From Qipengyuania flavescens (GTDB lineage: Bacteria > Pseudomonadota > Alphaproteobacteria > Sphingomonadales > Sphingomonadaceae), in NCBI RefSeq assembly GCF_029688735.1, contig NZ_JARULD010000001.1, forward strand, positions 744,001 to 808,000: a stretch of DNA of 64,000 nt, read 5' to 3'. The position numbers and the translations under genes were made by a program. This document shows, in pieces, positions 38,860 to 50,900 of this stretch. The notes beneath the pieces are model-generated. The model did not search any database and had not been told where the DNA came from. It saw only the letters and a list, made by a program, of their open reading frames with translations. Numbering within the stretch: the first letter of the stretch is position 1; each line of letters opens with the position of its first letter.

Positions 38860-39366
38860 CTAATCTGTGGCGACTTCATCAGCAAAGGTCCCGGCATCTA
38901 GAGCTTTCTTGATGTTCCCGCTGAAAGTGCTGATCTCCAAGTAGATCGCCTTCCCCTTGGGCAAGCGGCCTCCATCGGTCTGCGCTGCGCCGAATTCATC
39001 CAGCAATCGATTGATTCTATCGCGCACTTGTACGCAGTGGCCGCCGAATGCCTTGGTCAACATTTCGGTGTTCCTATCCAGTGCAGCGGTGAAAGCCCGA
39101 ACGGCGTTCGCATCACTATCAGCAGAGGCCCCAATCAGCCTCGTAACGCTACTGCCGGGCCCATACTTTTCCATCGCGCTTAGAGCAGCTGAAAGCACAC
39201 CGTCGAGCGCACCCAATTCCCCATGTTGGTACCGGCCAACGATCTGTTTGCGGGCGGCCTCGACTTTCTCAGCCGCAGTGCGCGCTCGATGGGCCTGCCA
39301 GATCGCAATCCCGGCCCCAAGGATCGAGAAGGCGGTGCCAATCCACGTGACGGTCTCACTGGTCAC
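38860..39366 (-). CDS. Membrane-anchored coiled-coil protein paired with YfbU
   Basis: A 168-residue protein. Residues ~6-24 (TWIGTAFSILGAGIAIWQA) form one N-terminal membrane helix, followed by a helical, heptad-like cytoplasmic part (AEKVEAARKQIVG, QVRDRINRLLDEFGAAQ). It starts 2 bases after the YfbU stop, so it is certainly in the same mRNA. No known domain. Confidence 0.68.
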   Translation of the reverse strand: MTSETVTWIGTAFSILGAGIAIWQAHRARTAAEKVEAARKQIVGRYQHGELGALDGVLSAALSAMEKYGPGSSVTRLIGASADSDANAVRAFTAALDRNTEMLTKAFGGHCVQVRDRINRLLDEFGAAQTDGGRLPKGKAIYLEISTFSGNIKKALDAGTFADEVATD

Positions 39367-39368
39367 GG

Positions 39369-39872
39369 TCAGTCACCGAGAAGCGCGGCTATCTGTTTGC
39401 GTCCGAGATTGTGCTGCCGGTCGAGACCCCGCCAACGCACCAACATCTCGCGATACGTGTCTAACATTGGGCAGTGGCTGTTGAAGTAGGGATATTCGTC
39501 GTGCTTCAATATCTCGAAGCGGTTGAGCTCGACAACGAAGTAGCGGACATACGCCATCAGGTGCGTTTCGTTGTTGCCGTCGAACCCCGGGAAACGCGCC
39601 ATTTGGTGCTCCCTAAGCTTGTCGCCCTTGTCCAGCTTCTCGATGCCCCACGCGATTTCGCTGAACATATCGAGGATGTCGATCACCTCGCGGCACTGTT
39701 CTTCGCTTAGCTCATCGTAGAGGTGTTCGACCATCCAATCGTAATGGTAGGTGTACCCTTCTTCGAGAGCGGTCCTGTTCTTTGCGTAATGATCTGCATC
39801 GTCAGGATACAGTGCTTCAAGAATACGAAGCTGATAAATGAATGACAGTCGCTCTTTCTTCGTCAGTTCCAT
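39369..39872 (-). CDS. YfbU family protein
   Basis: A 167-residue protein that aligns by eye along its whole length with E. coli YfbU: MELTKKERLSFIYQLRILEALYP, EEQCREVIDILDMFSEIAWG, FPGFDGNNETHLMAYVRYFV, then CPMLDTYREMLVRW. GAGGAAAG lies just before the ATG. YfbU is all-helical with no assigned biochemical role. Here it is in a mobile island and coupled to a membrane-anchored protein, which differs from the E. coli context. Confidence 0.82.
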   Translation of the reverse strand: MELTKKERLSFIYQLRILEALYPDDADHYAKNRTALEEGYTYHYDWMVEHLYDELSEEQCREVIDILDMFSEIAWGIEKLDKGDKLREHQMARFPGFDGNNETHLMAYVRYFVVELNRFEILKHDEYPYFNSHCPMLDTYREMLVRWRGLDRQHNLGRKQIAALLGD

Positions 39873-40033
39873 GACTTTCCTCGTTCGGTGTGCGGCAACT
39901 CATACTTGGTGAACAGTCCCGCGCAAACCAAGTTGGGAACCTACCCCCTCAGGGGTCGGGTCGCCGGCCGCCAGTCCATCTTTCCCATCCCCGCCACCGC
40001 CCCTTATCGCCGGGGTAGCGGCGAGGAGTACGC

Positions 40034-40528
40034 TTAGTAGATTTGGACCTTGTAACCGTTTCTTTCGAACAGTCTTTGAAGCCCAGCCTTTCCGGAATTA
40101 AATGCACATGAAAATTCGGTTTCCGCAACTTTGTCACCAGTCGCAAAGCGGCCTGCGATTTTCACAGTCGTATTTCCAAAAGTGAGGAAGCTGTTTCCAG
40201 AAAGTGTAACGGAACTTGTCTCGTTGTTTGCGATCAGCAGGTCCGATTCCGCCAGCTTGAATTTGCGTTGCAGCATGTCGATCGTTCGCGCGAGCTCTTC
40301 TTGCTGAGGTCGGTTGATCGCCTTGTCCACTCCGAGCACTGCGAGGGCTACGGGAATGGCCACGATTGGGACGGCAATTCCTGCCAATACTGCTACCGAA
40401 ACAGCCAGATCATCTAGTAAGCTGCCTTTCCTCGGAAACGCAATGATATGGCCATTGTCAATCGCAACCCCCATTCGCCGCTTCTTCCCATTGAAAGTGA
40501 AATCTGCGCTATCAGTCAGGTAGTCCAT
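40034..40528 (-). CDS. Hypothetical protein with one or two membrane segments
   Basis: A 164-residue protein from ATG 40528 (MDYLTDSADFTFNGKKRRMG). A hydrophobic stretch, about residues 38-65 (LAVSVAVLAGIAVPIVAIPVALAVLG), likely spans the membrane as a hairpin or single helix. It is preceded by a beta-rich N-terminal part and followed by QQEELARTIDMLQRKFKLAES and SVTLSGNSFLTFGNTTVKIA. No known family. It is a lone leftward gene between YfbU and the 40744 gene. Confidence 0.6.
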   Translation of the reverse strand: MDYLTDSADFTFNGKKRRMGVAIDNGHIIAFPRKGSLLDDLAVSVAVLAGIAVPIVAIPVALAVLGVDKAINRPQQEELARTIDMLQRKFKLAESDLLIANNETSSVTLSGNSFLTFGNTTVKIAGRFATGDKVAETEFSCAFNSGKAGLQRLFERNGYKVQIY

Positions 40529-40743
40529 CTTTCGCCCCCAATCGTGATCGACAATTAGTACATCCAAATAGCACGCGCGCAAATTGAGCGGTGCTTTGCG
40601 ATCAATGCTTCGCCGTTCGTTCCTTTCGCCACTTTGGGCAAGAAATGGATATGGCTCAATGGCCGAAATGGGGGCGCAAAGCTGACCTTATTGCTCGCCG
40701 TTTCGGATGATGAGTGGCGGGCCGATCGATCCGCCAATGACAG

Positions 40744-41004
40744 TTAAGCGCGACCTTGCCTTTCATCATCGAAGAACGTGGAGGCCATTGCGAGATGGTC
40801 TTCGAATTTTCCGGCGCCTTCATCACAGGCGCATAACCACATGAGGTCTGCCAACACGTTTCCAATGATCTCGCCAGGCTCCAGCAAGCCATCACAATTG
40901 TAGCTGTCGAGAAATGCCCGCGCGCTTTCGAACCGATGCCGGTTGGTAGCCACGATCTCACTGGGGATCACACAGTTAGTTTTTTCAAATTTTTGGACGT
41001 GCAT
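40744..41004 (-). CDS. Small hypothetical protein
   Basis: An 86-residue protein from ATG 41004, preceded by AAGGAG at seven bases. It is acidic and helical (MHVQKFEKTNCVIPSEIVAT, FESARAFLDSYNCDGLLEPG, EGAGKFEDHLAMASTFFDD). No known domain. The good ribosome binding site supports it as a real gene. Confidence 0.55.
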   Translation of the reverse strand: MHVQKFEKTNCVIPSEIVATNRHRFESARAFLDSYNCDGLLEPGEIIGNVLADLMWLCACDEGAGKFEDHLAMASTFFDDERQGRA

Positions 41005-41249
41005 TTCCAATCTCCTTAGGCCGCACCTCGGAATTGACGGCGCAACGGAGATTTACCGGATGCGTCTCGCAGAAAGTCCGGATGTAAGTTTCTGGCCGTT
41101 TTCTTGGGTCAGAAATTGGCATCCGTCCTTGGACACCTCAACGCGAATGGCGGAGGTGTAGGTCAATCTAACGCGTGGCGTTCGAAAAGGAGCATTAGCG
41201 ATACAGCGATCTGATTTACCAGGCGCTACTCCAAATATAGGCCGACGCA

Positions 41250-41289
41250 TTTCGATACACTAATTTGTTTCGTGACACGCTTTCGATAC
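41250..41289. promoter_or_regulatory. Direct repeat upstream of the serine recombinase (possible res/operator)
   Basis: TTTCGATAC occurs at 41250-41258 and again at 41281-41289, with the small palindrome CGTGACACG between. Serine resolvases bind repeated sites beside their own gene for recombination and autoregulation, so this is a candidate, not a proven site. Confidence 0.35.
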
Positions 41290-41302
41290 GAGGAGTTAGC
41301 CC

Positions 41303-41899
41303 ATGTCGCGAATATTTGCATATTGCCGCGTAAGCACAGCCGAACAGACTACAGAAAACCAGATCGCAGAAATCGAAGCAGCGGGTTTCCATGTCGAACC
41401 CCGCCGAACTTACTGCGAGACGGTCTCTGGATCGGTCCCCGCTATGGACCGGCCAAAGTTCGCTCGAATGGTTGACCGCTTAGATTGGGATGACGTTCTC
41501 ATCGTCACCAAACTTGACCGACTGGGGCGCAACGCAATGGATGTTCGCACTACGGTTGAAAGGCTCGCCGAAAATAACGTGAGGGTTCATTGCCTCGCGC
41601 TCGGCGGCGTTGATCTCACCAGTGCGGCTGGTAAAATGACGATGTCAGTCATCAACGCGGTCGCAGAGTTCGAACGGGACTTGTTGATCGAACGCACGCA
41701 AGCTGGACTGCGCCGCGCCAAGGCCGAAGGTAAGAGGCTTGGCAGGCCCCGCGCGCTAGATGATCAGCAGCAGGCGGATGTGATTGCGATGCGCAAGGCA
41801 GGCCACTCCTTGACTTGTGTCGCCGAAAAGATGGGCGTGAGTCGATCAGCCATCCAGCGCGCAGAAAAGCGTTGTGCTTCAGCTACGCGGGGTGATTGA
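41303..41899 (+). CDS. Serine recombinase (resolvase/invertase family)
   Basis: A 198-residue small serine recombinase with GAGGAG upstream of the ATG. The catalytic Ser lies in FAYCRVSTAEQTTENQ, and the VTKLDRLGRNAMDV, GKMTMSVINAVAEFERDLLIERTQAGL and GKRLGRPRAL blocks are standard, ending in a C-terminal helix-turn-helix (VAEKMGVSRSAIQRA). Such enzymes resolve cointegrates or invert DNA segments. It converges on the giant RTX gene with an 87-base gap. No transposase partner is adjacent. Confidence 0.93.
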   Translation: MSRIFAYCRVSTAEQTTENQIAEIEAAGFHVEPRRTYCETVSGSVPAMDRPKFARMVDRLDWDDVLIVTKLDRLGRNAMDVRTTVERLAENNVRVHCLALGGVDLTSAAGKMTMSVINAVAEFERDLLIERTQAGLRRAKAEGKRLGRPRALDDQQQADVIAMRKAGHSLTCVAEKMGVSRSAIQRAEKRCASATRGD

Positions 41900-41986
41900 A
41901 ATTCGCGTCACAGTGCTTTCAGTCGGACAATCCTCCTTCTAGTTCGCGAATGCTGCCGTCGTGCAGGCATCAACCGATCAGGATTG

Positions 41987-44900
41987 CTAAACTACCCAGG
42001 TATCGCTCCCCAAAAAGTTCGCCATTCCAGTTTCCAGTTCGATCAGAACGGGGCGTGCCGATGCCTGCGGTGCTTCAAGATCGTAGGAAGCCATTCTGAC
42101 AGGCGATGACCCAACTTGATTGGGGTGTGCAGCATCGAACCACGCGTCCAAATCGAAGTTGCTTTGTTCGAACTGGGGACCATTTAACTGATCGACTTCG
42201 GCGACAAAACGGCGGACTCGCGGATGAAGCTCACCGATCATGTCAGGTCTGAGTTCAGCTAGCAAATCCTGCAAATCCCGACCGAAGTTCGAGCGCCAAT
42301 CCGCCAATGGGTCAGTGAGTGCGTCTGACTGCTGCGGTCCCGAGAAATACGTTAAGGCAGCATCTGCAAACTGAAGGCTCGTTCCATTCGAGAGAGTGAA
42401 GGTGCCGTAATTCAGGATAGCAGTTTCGCCGAACCCGGTTCGCGCCTCAACGCTTTCGCCCGCAAGATCGATTGATGCAATCCCCAATGATGCGAGTGTC
42501 GCTGTTTCTCCTTCGTCAACGATTCCGTCCCCATTGGCATCGCACCAGACACCGAACGCCATGAACGCTTCGTCATCGGAGCTCAGGATGCCGTCTGCGT
42601 TGCTATCGAATGCGCGGAGCCCGGCCAGATCGGAAGGCGCACCAGGCACATCGTCAGTAAAGCTGATTTCCGAGGCATCCGTCATCGTCCCGTCCCCGTT
42701 GCGGTCGAGGAAGAGGAAGCCATCACGAGAGCCGATCCAGCTCGTGTCGTCGCCTATGCCATCGCCATCGAGGTCGAATGAAGCTCGGCTATCGGAAGCG
42801 CTTACAGTCTGGATACCATCACCGCCGAGATCGAGGATGATTGGTGAAGTAACTCCCACGGTGGTGCCACCCTGAAACTCGAGCGTCTCGATACTAATGA
42901 TCCGATCGACCCCGTCATCGCCATCGATGGCGGCTTCATCGTCGGTAACGTAGACAGCGCCGCCGCTGGTCGTGATCGAGTAGTCCGTGGACAGGCCGCT
43001 ATATACTGCGCGGTCGGTATGTCGCCCGCCATCGAGCCAGTCGTCGCCGGTCCCGCCGAATAGGATGTCGTTTCCATCCTGGCCGTAAAGCGTGTCATTG
43101 CCAACGCCACCGCTCAGGCTGTCCGCACCTGCCGTGCCGTAGAAGACATCATCGCCGCTGGTCGGTGCAATCGATAGGGAGACGAGATAGCTATGATCCC
43201 AGATTGTACCATCGGCGAAATGCACTTCTTCGATCTGGTTGCGACTGTCCGTCACCGCATTGTCGAGCGTGATGCTGTCGGTCGATCCTGCAAATGTCAG
43301 TACCAGGTCATTGCCACTATCGCCTTGGGAAACCGTGACATTGGCCGGATCGATCCCGATCCCCAATTCGAGAACGTCGAAGCCGCTGTGTCCGCCGACG
43401 AACCTGTCGACCGTGTCTCGGATGATATCCTGGCCGTCTCCGACCTCGAAAACGAAGATATCGTCGCCACCTTCGCCTGACAGCAGGTCGTTGCCCGTCC
43501 CGCCAGTGAGTATGTCATTGCCATGGCGACCGCGAAGCGTGTCGTCACCACCTGCCCCGGCGATAATCTCGGCTGCCTCGCTGCCATGGAAAATGTCGTT
43601 GCCTGGGGTCGGAGTCATCGATCTCGCCATGAGATCGTCGTGAGACCAAACCGTACCGTCTGCAAAGTGTACTTCTTCAATTCTGTTACGAGTATCGGTA
43701 ATCGCGTTGTCGATGGTGATTTGGTCAGTCGATCCGGCGAATGTCAGGACAAGGTCATTACCGTTATCCGCCTGACTGACGGAGACATTGGCCCAATCTA
43801 TGCCAGCCCCCAATTGCAGGATATCGAAACCACTGTGTCCACCGACGAACCTGTCGACCGTGTCCCGGATGATGTCCTGACCGTCTCCGACCTCAAACAC
43901 GAAGGTGTCGTCGCCGCCTTCGCCTGACAGCAGGTCGTTGCCAGTCCCACCAATAATCGTGTCGTTGCCGTGACGACCGCCGAGCGTGTCATCACCACCT
44001 GCCCCAGCGATGATTTCGGCTGCCTCGCTGCCATAGAAAATGTCGTTGCCCGCCGTCGGTGTCATCGATCTAGCCATAAGATCAGTGTGCGACCAAACCG
44101 TACCGTCTGCAAAACGCACTTCTTCAATTCTGTTGCGAGTATCGGTAATCGCATTATCGATCGTGATGCGGTCGGTCGATCCGGCGAAACTCAGTACAAG
44201 GTCATTACCGTTGTCCGCCTGAGAAACCGTGACATTGTTCGGATCGATCCCAATACCCAATTCGAGAACGTCGAAGCCGCTGTGTCCGCCTCCAAAGCGA
44301 TCCACCGTGTCCCGAATGATATCCTGACCGTCTCCAGCCTCGAACACGAAGGTGTCATCACCGCCTTCGCCGGAGAGAAGGTCGTTGCCCGCTCCGCCTA
44401 TCAGAGTGTCGTTCCCTTGACGTCCACGGAGCGTATCGTCTCCTGCTTCGCCAGAGATGGTTTCTGCGGCTTCGCTACCGTAGAAGGCATCGTTGCCCGC
44501 CGTCGGCGTCATCGATCTTGCCATGAGGTCACTGTGCGACCAGACCGTGCCGTCTGCAAAACGCACTTCCTCGATCCTATTCGGTTCGTACGTGATGGCG
44601 TTGTCGATAACGATTTGGTCTGTCGAATTCGCGAAGGTCAGGACCAGGTCGTTGCCGTTATCTGCCTGCGCTACCGAAACATCGGCTGCATCGATCCCAG
44701 CACCGAGAAGCAGTACGTCATTGCCCCCGTATCCGCCGCCAAAGGTGTCGACCGTATCTCGGATGATGTCTTGGCCATCTCCAGCTTCGAAGACGAAGGT
44801 GTCGTCGCCGCCCTCGCCCGAAAGCAGATCATTGCCCGTTCCGCCGATTAGCGTGTCATCTCCCTGACGTCCGCGTAGAGCATCGTTCCCAGCCAATCCA

Positions 44901-47900
44901 ACCAACGCGTTCGGATTTTGATCTCCGAATATAGTATCATCGCCTGTAGTTGCGCCAGTTGCCAGAGACAGCATGTATTCGTGCGTCCAGACTGTGCCGT
45001 CGGCGAAATGAACCTCCTCGATGCGGTTGCGATCATAGGTGATAGCGCTGTCAATCGTAATCTGGTCAGTCGACCCGGCGAAGGTCAGGACAAGATCATT
45101 GCCGTCACCTGCTTGCGAAACAGTTACGTCAGTCGAATTGATGCCCACGCCAAATTCTAAGACATCGTTCCCGCCATAGCCGCCGCTATAAACATCGAAA
45201 GTATCGCTGATCGTGTCTTGGCCATCGCCTGCGTCGAAGAGGTACGTGTCGTCGCCCCCTTCGCCCGATAGGATGTCATTGCCAGTGCCGCCGATCAGCG
45301 TGTCGTTACCTTGACGTCCACGCAAGATGTCGTTGCCAGCCAGCCCAGCAAGAGTCTCCGTGTTTACTGTCCCGTAGAGCAGATCATTGCCGGTAGATCC
45401 GACGGTCGCGCTTGCTAGCAGGTCGTCGTGGGTCCACACTGTACCGTCGGCGAAGCGAACCTCCTCTATAGCATAGCGGCTATCGACAATCGCCTGATCG
45501 AGGGTGATGCTGTCACCGTTTGTTCCTATTGTCAGGACGATGTCGTATCCGCTGTCCGCTTGGCTAATCGTTACATCGCCTGGAGCAATTCCGGCACCGA
45601 GCTCGATGATATCGAAACCCCCGGATGTGCCACCGAAATATTCGCTGATGGTATCTTGGCCGTCTCCTAGGGCAAAGACATAGGTATCGTCGCCGCCCTC
45701 GCCCGAGAGCACATCGCTACCCGCACCGCCGATAAGGACGTCGCTGCCATCCCGCGAGCGGATAATGTCATCGCCCGCCTCGCCGGAAAGCGACTCTCCG
45801 CTGCTACTGCCATAGAGCACATCATCTCCGGGCGTTGCAATCATGACCCGGGCGACAAGATCGGCATAAGTCAGCACCGTTCCGTCAGCAAACTCCAACA
45901 CTTCGATCGTCGAGGCTTCGTCGGTGGCGACATTGGCCAGAGTGATCTGATCGCTGGAGTTGGTGAAGGTGAGAATGATATCGGAGCCCGTGACGTTTCT
46001 CGAGAAGACAAGCTCGCTTTCCAGGATGCCGGTGCCAAAAAGAAGGCGATCATTGCCTCCACCCAGGACGGTTGCGCTATTGTCGCTAATCGTGTCCTGA
46101 CCGTCTCCGCGCGAGAAAATATAGGTATCATCGCCAAGACCGCCATGAAGGACATCGTTTCCGCCGTTTCCTGCGAGGACATCGTCGATCCAGAAACCTT
46201 CGAGCGTTTCGTCGGCTGCCGTCCCTTGGAGCAGGATGGCCATGACGTCTTCTTTGGAAAGCACCGTACCGTCGGCAAATTCGAACCGCTCGATGTCGCG
46301 CCATGTCCAATCGTGATTGCCCTCACGTTCGAGACCGCCTTCGACCGTGAGTGTATCCGACGAGCCAACCAAGCCGATAATGAGGTCGCCGCCGCTTCGA
46401 GACCAGATGACATCGGCTTGCGTTACATCTGTACCAAAGAGGATGCGATCGTCGTCCGCTGACAGGACATTACCGACGCTTTCGCGGATGATGTCATTGC
46501 CCGAGCCATAGCCAAAGACGTAGGTGTCCGAACCATCGAGTCCGCGAAGGATGTCGTTGCCAGCGCCGCCGTCGATATGATCATCCGTATTGAACCCGAG
46601 GATCGTCTCGTCCGCCTCGGTTCCGGTAGTGAGGATATTCTGGATATCGGTCTTCGTCATGACCGAGCCATCTGCAAACTGGATTTGCTCGATATCATGG
46701 TTCGAGAAGCCCGAACTCATGTGGAACTGATCGACGATGGTTATCGAGTCCGTCGTCCCGGCAATCGATATGGTCAAGTCATTCCCGTCACGCACGAAAG
46801 TGAGATCGTTTGCGGCGATCCCGGCGCCGAAGACGATCTGATCGAAATCAGAGAAGAACTGGTGTCCGACAGATTCCTCGATGATGTCCTGCCCGTCGCC
46901 GAGATTGAAGTAGTATGTGTCCGATCCATCACCGCCACGCAGAATGTCGTTACCACCCAAGCCAGTAAGCTCATCGTTCTCAGAGGTACCATCGATAGTG
47001 TCGTCGCCGCTCGTGCCCGCCATCACGAAATTCGCGACATCTCGTTTCGTCCATACGGTGCCGTCGGCGAATTCGAAGAACTCGATATCTTCCCAGGTGA
47101 AACCGAGCGAGTAAGAGAACTGACCGATAATCGTCACGGAATCCGATGTGCCATCAATCGAGACGATGAGGTCTTCGCCATCACGGGAAAGACGGATGTC
47201 CAACGGAGTTATTCCGCTTCCGAAGACAAGGCAATCGCTGTCGTCCAAATTGGCGAAGCGAACACTCTCGACGATCGTGTCCTGACCATCTCCGAGATTA
47301 AATTCATAACGGTCCGACCCGTCGCGTCCGAACAGTGTGTCGTTACCTAAACCGCCAGCGAGCGTGTCGTCGGTATGATAGCCCTCGATGATGTCATCAC
47401 CATCGGTCGCAGCGAGTAGCTGCACCATGATGGCCTCCTTCGTGATCTCAGTGCCATCTTCGAAACGAAAAAGCTCGATGTCGTAGTTCGTAAAGCCGAT
47501 ATAGTTCCTGAACTGGTCAACGATCGTGAGCGTGTCGGTCGTGCCGATGATCCGAACAATGAGGTCCGATCCATTTCTTTCGAAAGTCAGGTCATCGGCA
47601 GTCAGGCCAGGGCCGAATTCCACCACATCGAAATGACTGAAGTTGAGGTCGCCTACGCTTTCCTCGATCCGGTCGGAACCTGAGCCGATCCCGAAAACAT
47701 AGGTATCATCGCTATCACCCCCGCGCATGATATCATCACCAGCGCTCGCCTCGAAACGATCTTCCATGGCAAAGCCGGTGATGACGTCATCACCGGAAGT
47801 CGTCGCGGCCTCTATCGCGAGCCGGTTCAGATCCTGCCAAGTCCAGACCTCTCCATCTGCGAATTCAATTCTTTCGATGCGACTGTTCGAAAACGCGCCG

Positions 47901-50900
47901 AAGACGCCGGTGTGGTAGTAATCGTTCTGGCCATGGAGGGTGACCGTATCTCCGCCCGAGCCTATCGCGAGCGTAAGATTTGTCCCGCTGGTGATGATCG
48001 ATATGTCACTGGGCGTAATTCCGGCACCAAGCCTGAGTATATCCGGTGTCGTATCGACGGACACGAACCCTGATCCGAGGATAAATGGGTTGTTGTCATC
48101 GATGACGTCCTGGCCGTCGCCCAGATTGAAGATGTACGTGTCGGCGAAGCCGCCACCGGACATGTAATCGTTGCCAAGACCGCCGGTAAGCGTGTCTTGG
48201 TAGAGATCACCCCAAAGACTGTCGTCGCCATCCGTGCCGGTCGTGACGTCCAGCAACACATCTTGCCAGCTGATACGAGTACCGTCGGCAAATTCGAACC
48301 ATTCGATCCGGTCGAACCACTGCGAGCCCAATGTGCCAGTCTGGAAACCGTCGAACTGGTTGAGGACAGTCAGCGTTTCGCCCGTATCGAGCGTAATCGT
48401 CAAATTTGGTGCGGACGAAGCGCGCGTAAAGCTGACGTCGGAGAGATCGATGCCCTCTCCGAAAACAATAGTGTCCGCGCCGTGAAGGAGCGACAAACCG
48501 CCGAGGCCGACATTGATATCGATAAAGACCGCTTGCTCATCGATGGTGTCGTTGCCGAACCCCCGAGCGAAGTAATAGGTGTCGTTGCCGTCGAGACCGA
48601 TCAAGAGGTCATCGCCCAGGCTCGGCCCAAAGACATCGTCGTCGCCGAAGCCGCGCGTCACGTCATCGCCATCGGTTGTTTCCGCAGCGATCAGCATCTG
48701 CTGAACGTCGCGGTGGGTGTAGACCTCACCATAGTGGCGGAACGAGAAAATCTCGATCCGCGAGTTTGGCGCCAAGGGATCGTTGTAACCTAGGGAGAGA
48801 TACCCGAACTGGTCTTCGATCGTGACGCTGTCGCCGCCGGTGCCGATCGTGATCACAAGGTCGTTAGGATTTGTCCCACGCGTGAAGACCAAGTCTTCGG
48901 GCGCGATATCGTCGCCGAAGATAACCATGTCGGCTGCACGAAGCAGCGGGGTAGTCTGGAAATCGCGAATGATGTCCGCGCCGTCGCCGAGATCGAAAAC
49001 GTAGAGGTCGGCATCGTCACCGCCGCTCAGGATATCGTCGCCCTCGCGCCCCTGGAATACGTCGGTGTGCATGGTGCCTTCCATGACATCGTCGCCTGAC
49101 GTTCCCTCACCGATTGCGATGGCGATGTCCGGGATTTCCATAACCTCGCCGTCGGCGAACTGGATTTCTTCCAGACCGAGATTGTTGCTGAGCAGTGTGT
49201 CCGTACCGATCGGGACTACGTCTGCAAATTGACCGATTATGGTAACCGTATCGCCGGTCGCATCGACCGTGAGCACCAAGTCCGCTCCGACCCTATCGAC
49301 CGAAACTTCCGACCGGTCGATATCGACGAAACGGATGCGGTCGCCGGTCTGTGCGCCTTCTTCATCATAGATGGTAACCGCACCGAAGCCGCGGGACAGC
49401 AAATAGACATCCTGCCCCGCACCACCATTGACAGTATCGCCGTCGCCGATGCTCGAAAAGATCGTACCGCCCTCGCTTTGGACGAGCGTTTCCGCAGCGG
49501 ACGTTCCGACCACGAGATTGTCGATACCAAGTGCGGGCGCGAGGCTCGCGATATCCAGCGAGGTTCCGCTGGCTACGATCGCGGCTTGCAATTGCGCCGC
49601 CGCAAAATCGGCTCGCACGATATTACCGTCGAACCGGTGCGAAGCATCCTGTATGGCGGACAGTAACTCGCCCCAGCTTTCCCATTCGGCGAGGGCGGCG
49701 GTCAAATCGCTCGATAGCCCGCTTAGGATTGCGGAATACACGTTTTTGAGGGAGTCTGCGCCGTCCAAGACGATAAGGTCGAGGTCGGAGCGGTAGGTCA
49801 GCCCGGCAAATGCGGGCAGCGCGTCGCTCTGCACGATGAGGCGTAGCGTCAGGCTCTGCAGGGTGTCCGTCCAGCTCGCTTCGAGCTCTGGCAGGTTGTC
49901 AAGCAGCACTTCGCCAGTGGCTGGATCGCGCGGAGCGATTTCTTGGCCGCTGAACGCTTCGAGGAAGGCCAGCTTGCGCATGTCGAAGCCATCGGTTCCG
50001 AGCGCATCGGGTGCCATTCCATCGACGCCGGCCCAAGCGTAGAGGATCGCCTCGGCGCTTGACTTCAGAAGAGAGAGGTCTGTGGTGGCCAGCTGGTCGA
50101 AAGCATCGACCTGAGACAGGATTGCGGCGTCCTCGCTCATAACAACGCGCAGATCGGCGACATTGCCGAAACCGCGCAATTCCGGCAGCGCGGCTGCGGC
50201 AGCCGAAACGCTCGTTCCGCCAAGATAGCGCGTATCGATATGGCTGATATCAAGTACCGCATCGCCCGCCATGCGGGTCGAGCCGTCGGTCATGGTGACG
50301 AGTGCTTCCGCGGCGATCGTATTGCCGCCGATGTTTATCGGATCGGTCGGAGCGGCTGCAGCAAGACTGATCGACTGGATTCCAAGCTCTGCCAGCGTGA
50401 ACAGCTCGCCCGCATCGGTCTCGCCGTCGCTGTCGAGATCGCGCCAGACGCGCAGTTCGTTGAAGACGGCATCTGCAGCGTCGATCACGCCATCCGCGTT
50501 CACATCGTGCGTCGCAAGTTCGGCGAAACCACCCTGAGTCTCGTCGCCGAAGAACTCGGTGCTGTCGTCGACGATGCCGTTGCCGTTTGCGTCCAGCACA
50601 AGAAAGCCATCGTCCGGCCGAACCCAGCCGGTTTTCTCGGCAAAGCCGTCGCCATCGAACTCGAAGTGGACGCCGCTGTTGCGCTGGGTGGTCAGTTCAT
50701 AACCATCGCCGTCGAGGTCGAGGACGATCGGGTCCCAGCCGTTGAAACCGACACCGAAAGCGGCCTTGAGCGATAGATTTATATACTGGGTGAAGGTATC
50801 TAGTGTCGGATTTTCCGTGAGGCTTGACTGAAAGACGACCACTCCACCGCTGGCTGCGCCTGAATCGAGGTCGAGGTGGTAGTCATCGATTCTGGCAACG

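Noticed and set aside
41053..41250. 65-codon minus-strand ORF before the recombinase
   Set aside because: No ribosome binding site and no recognisable composition; likely part of the divergent regulatory region.
43170..45410. Regular repeats considered as a CRISPR array
   Set aside because: The period is 447 bp and lies in frame inside a coding sequence; no short repeat/spacer pattern and no cas genes.
43190..50776. Several plus-strand frames across the RTX gene (e.g. 43970-44851, 46577-47350, 50240-50776)
   Set aside because: They repeat with the RTX module period and are mirror images of the Gly/Asp-rich coding sequence.
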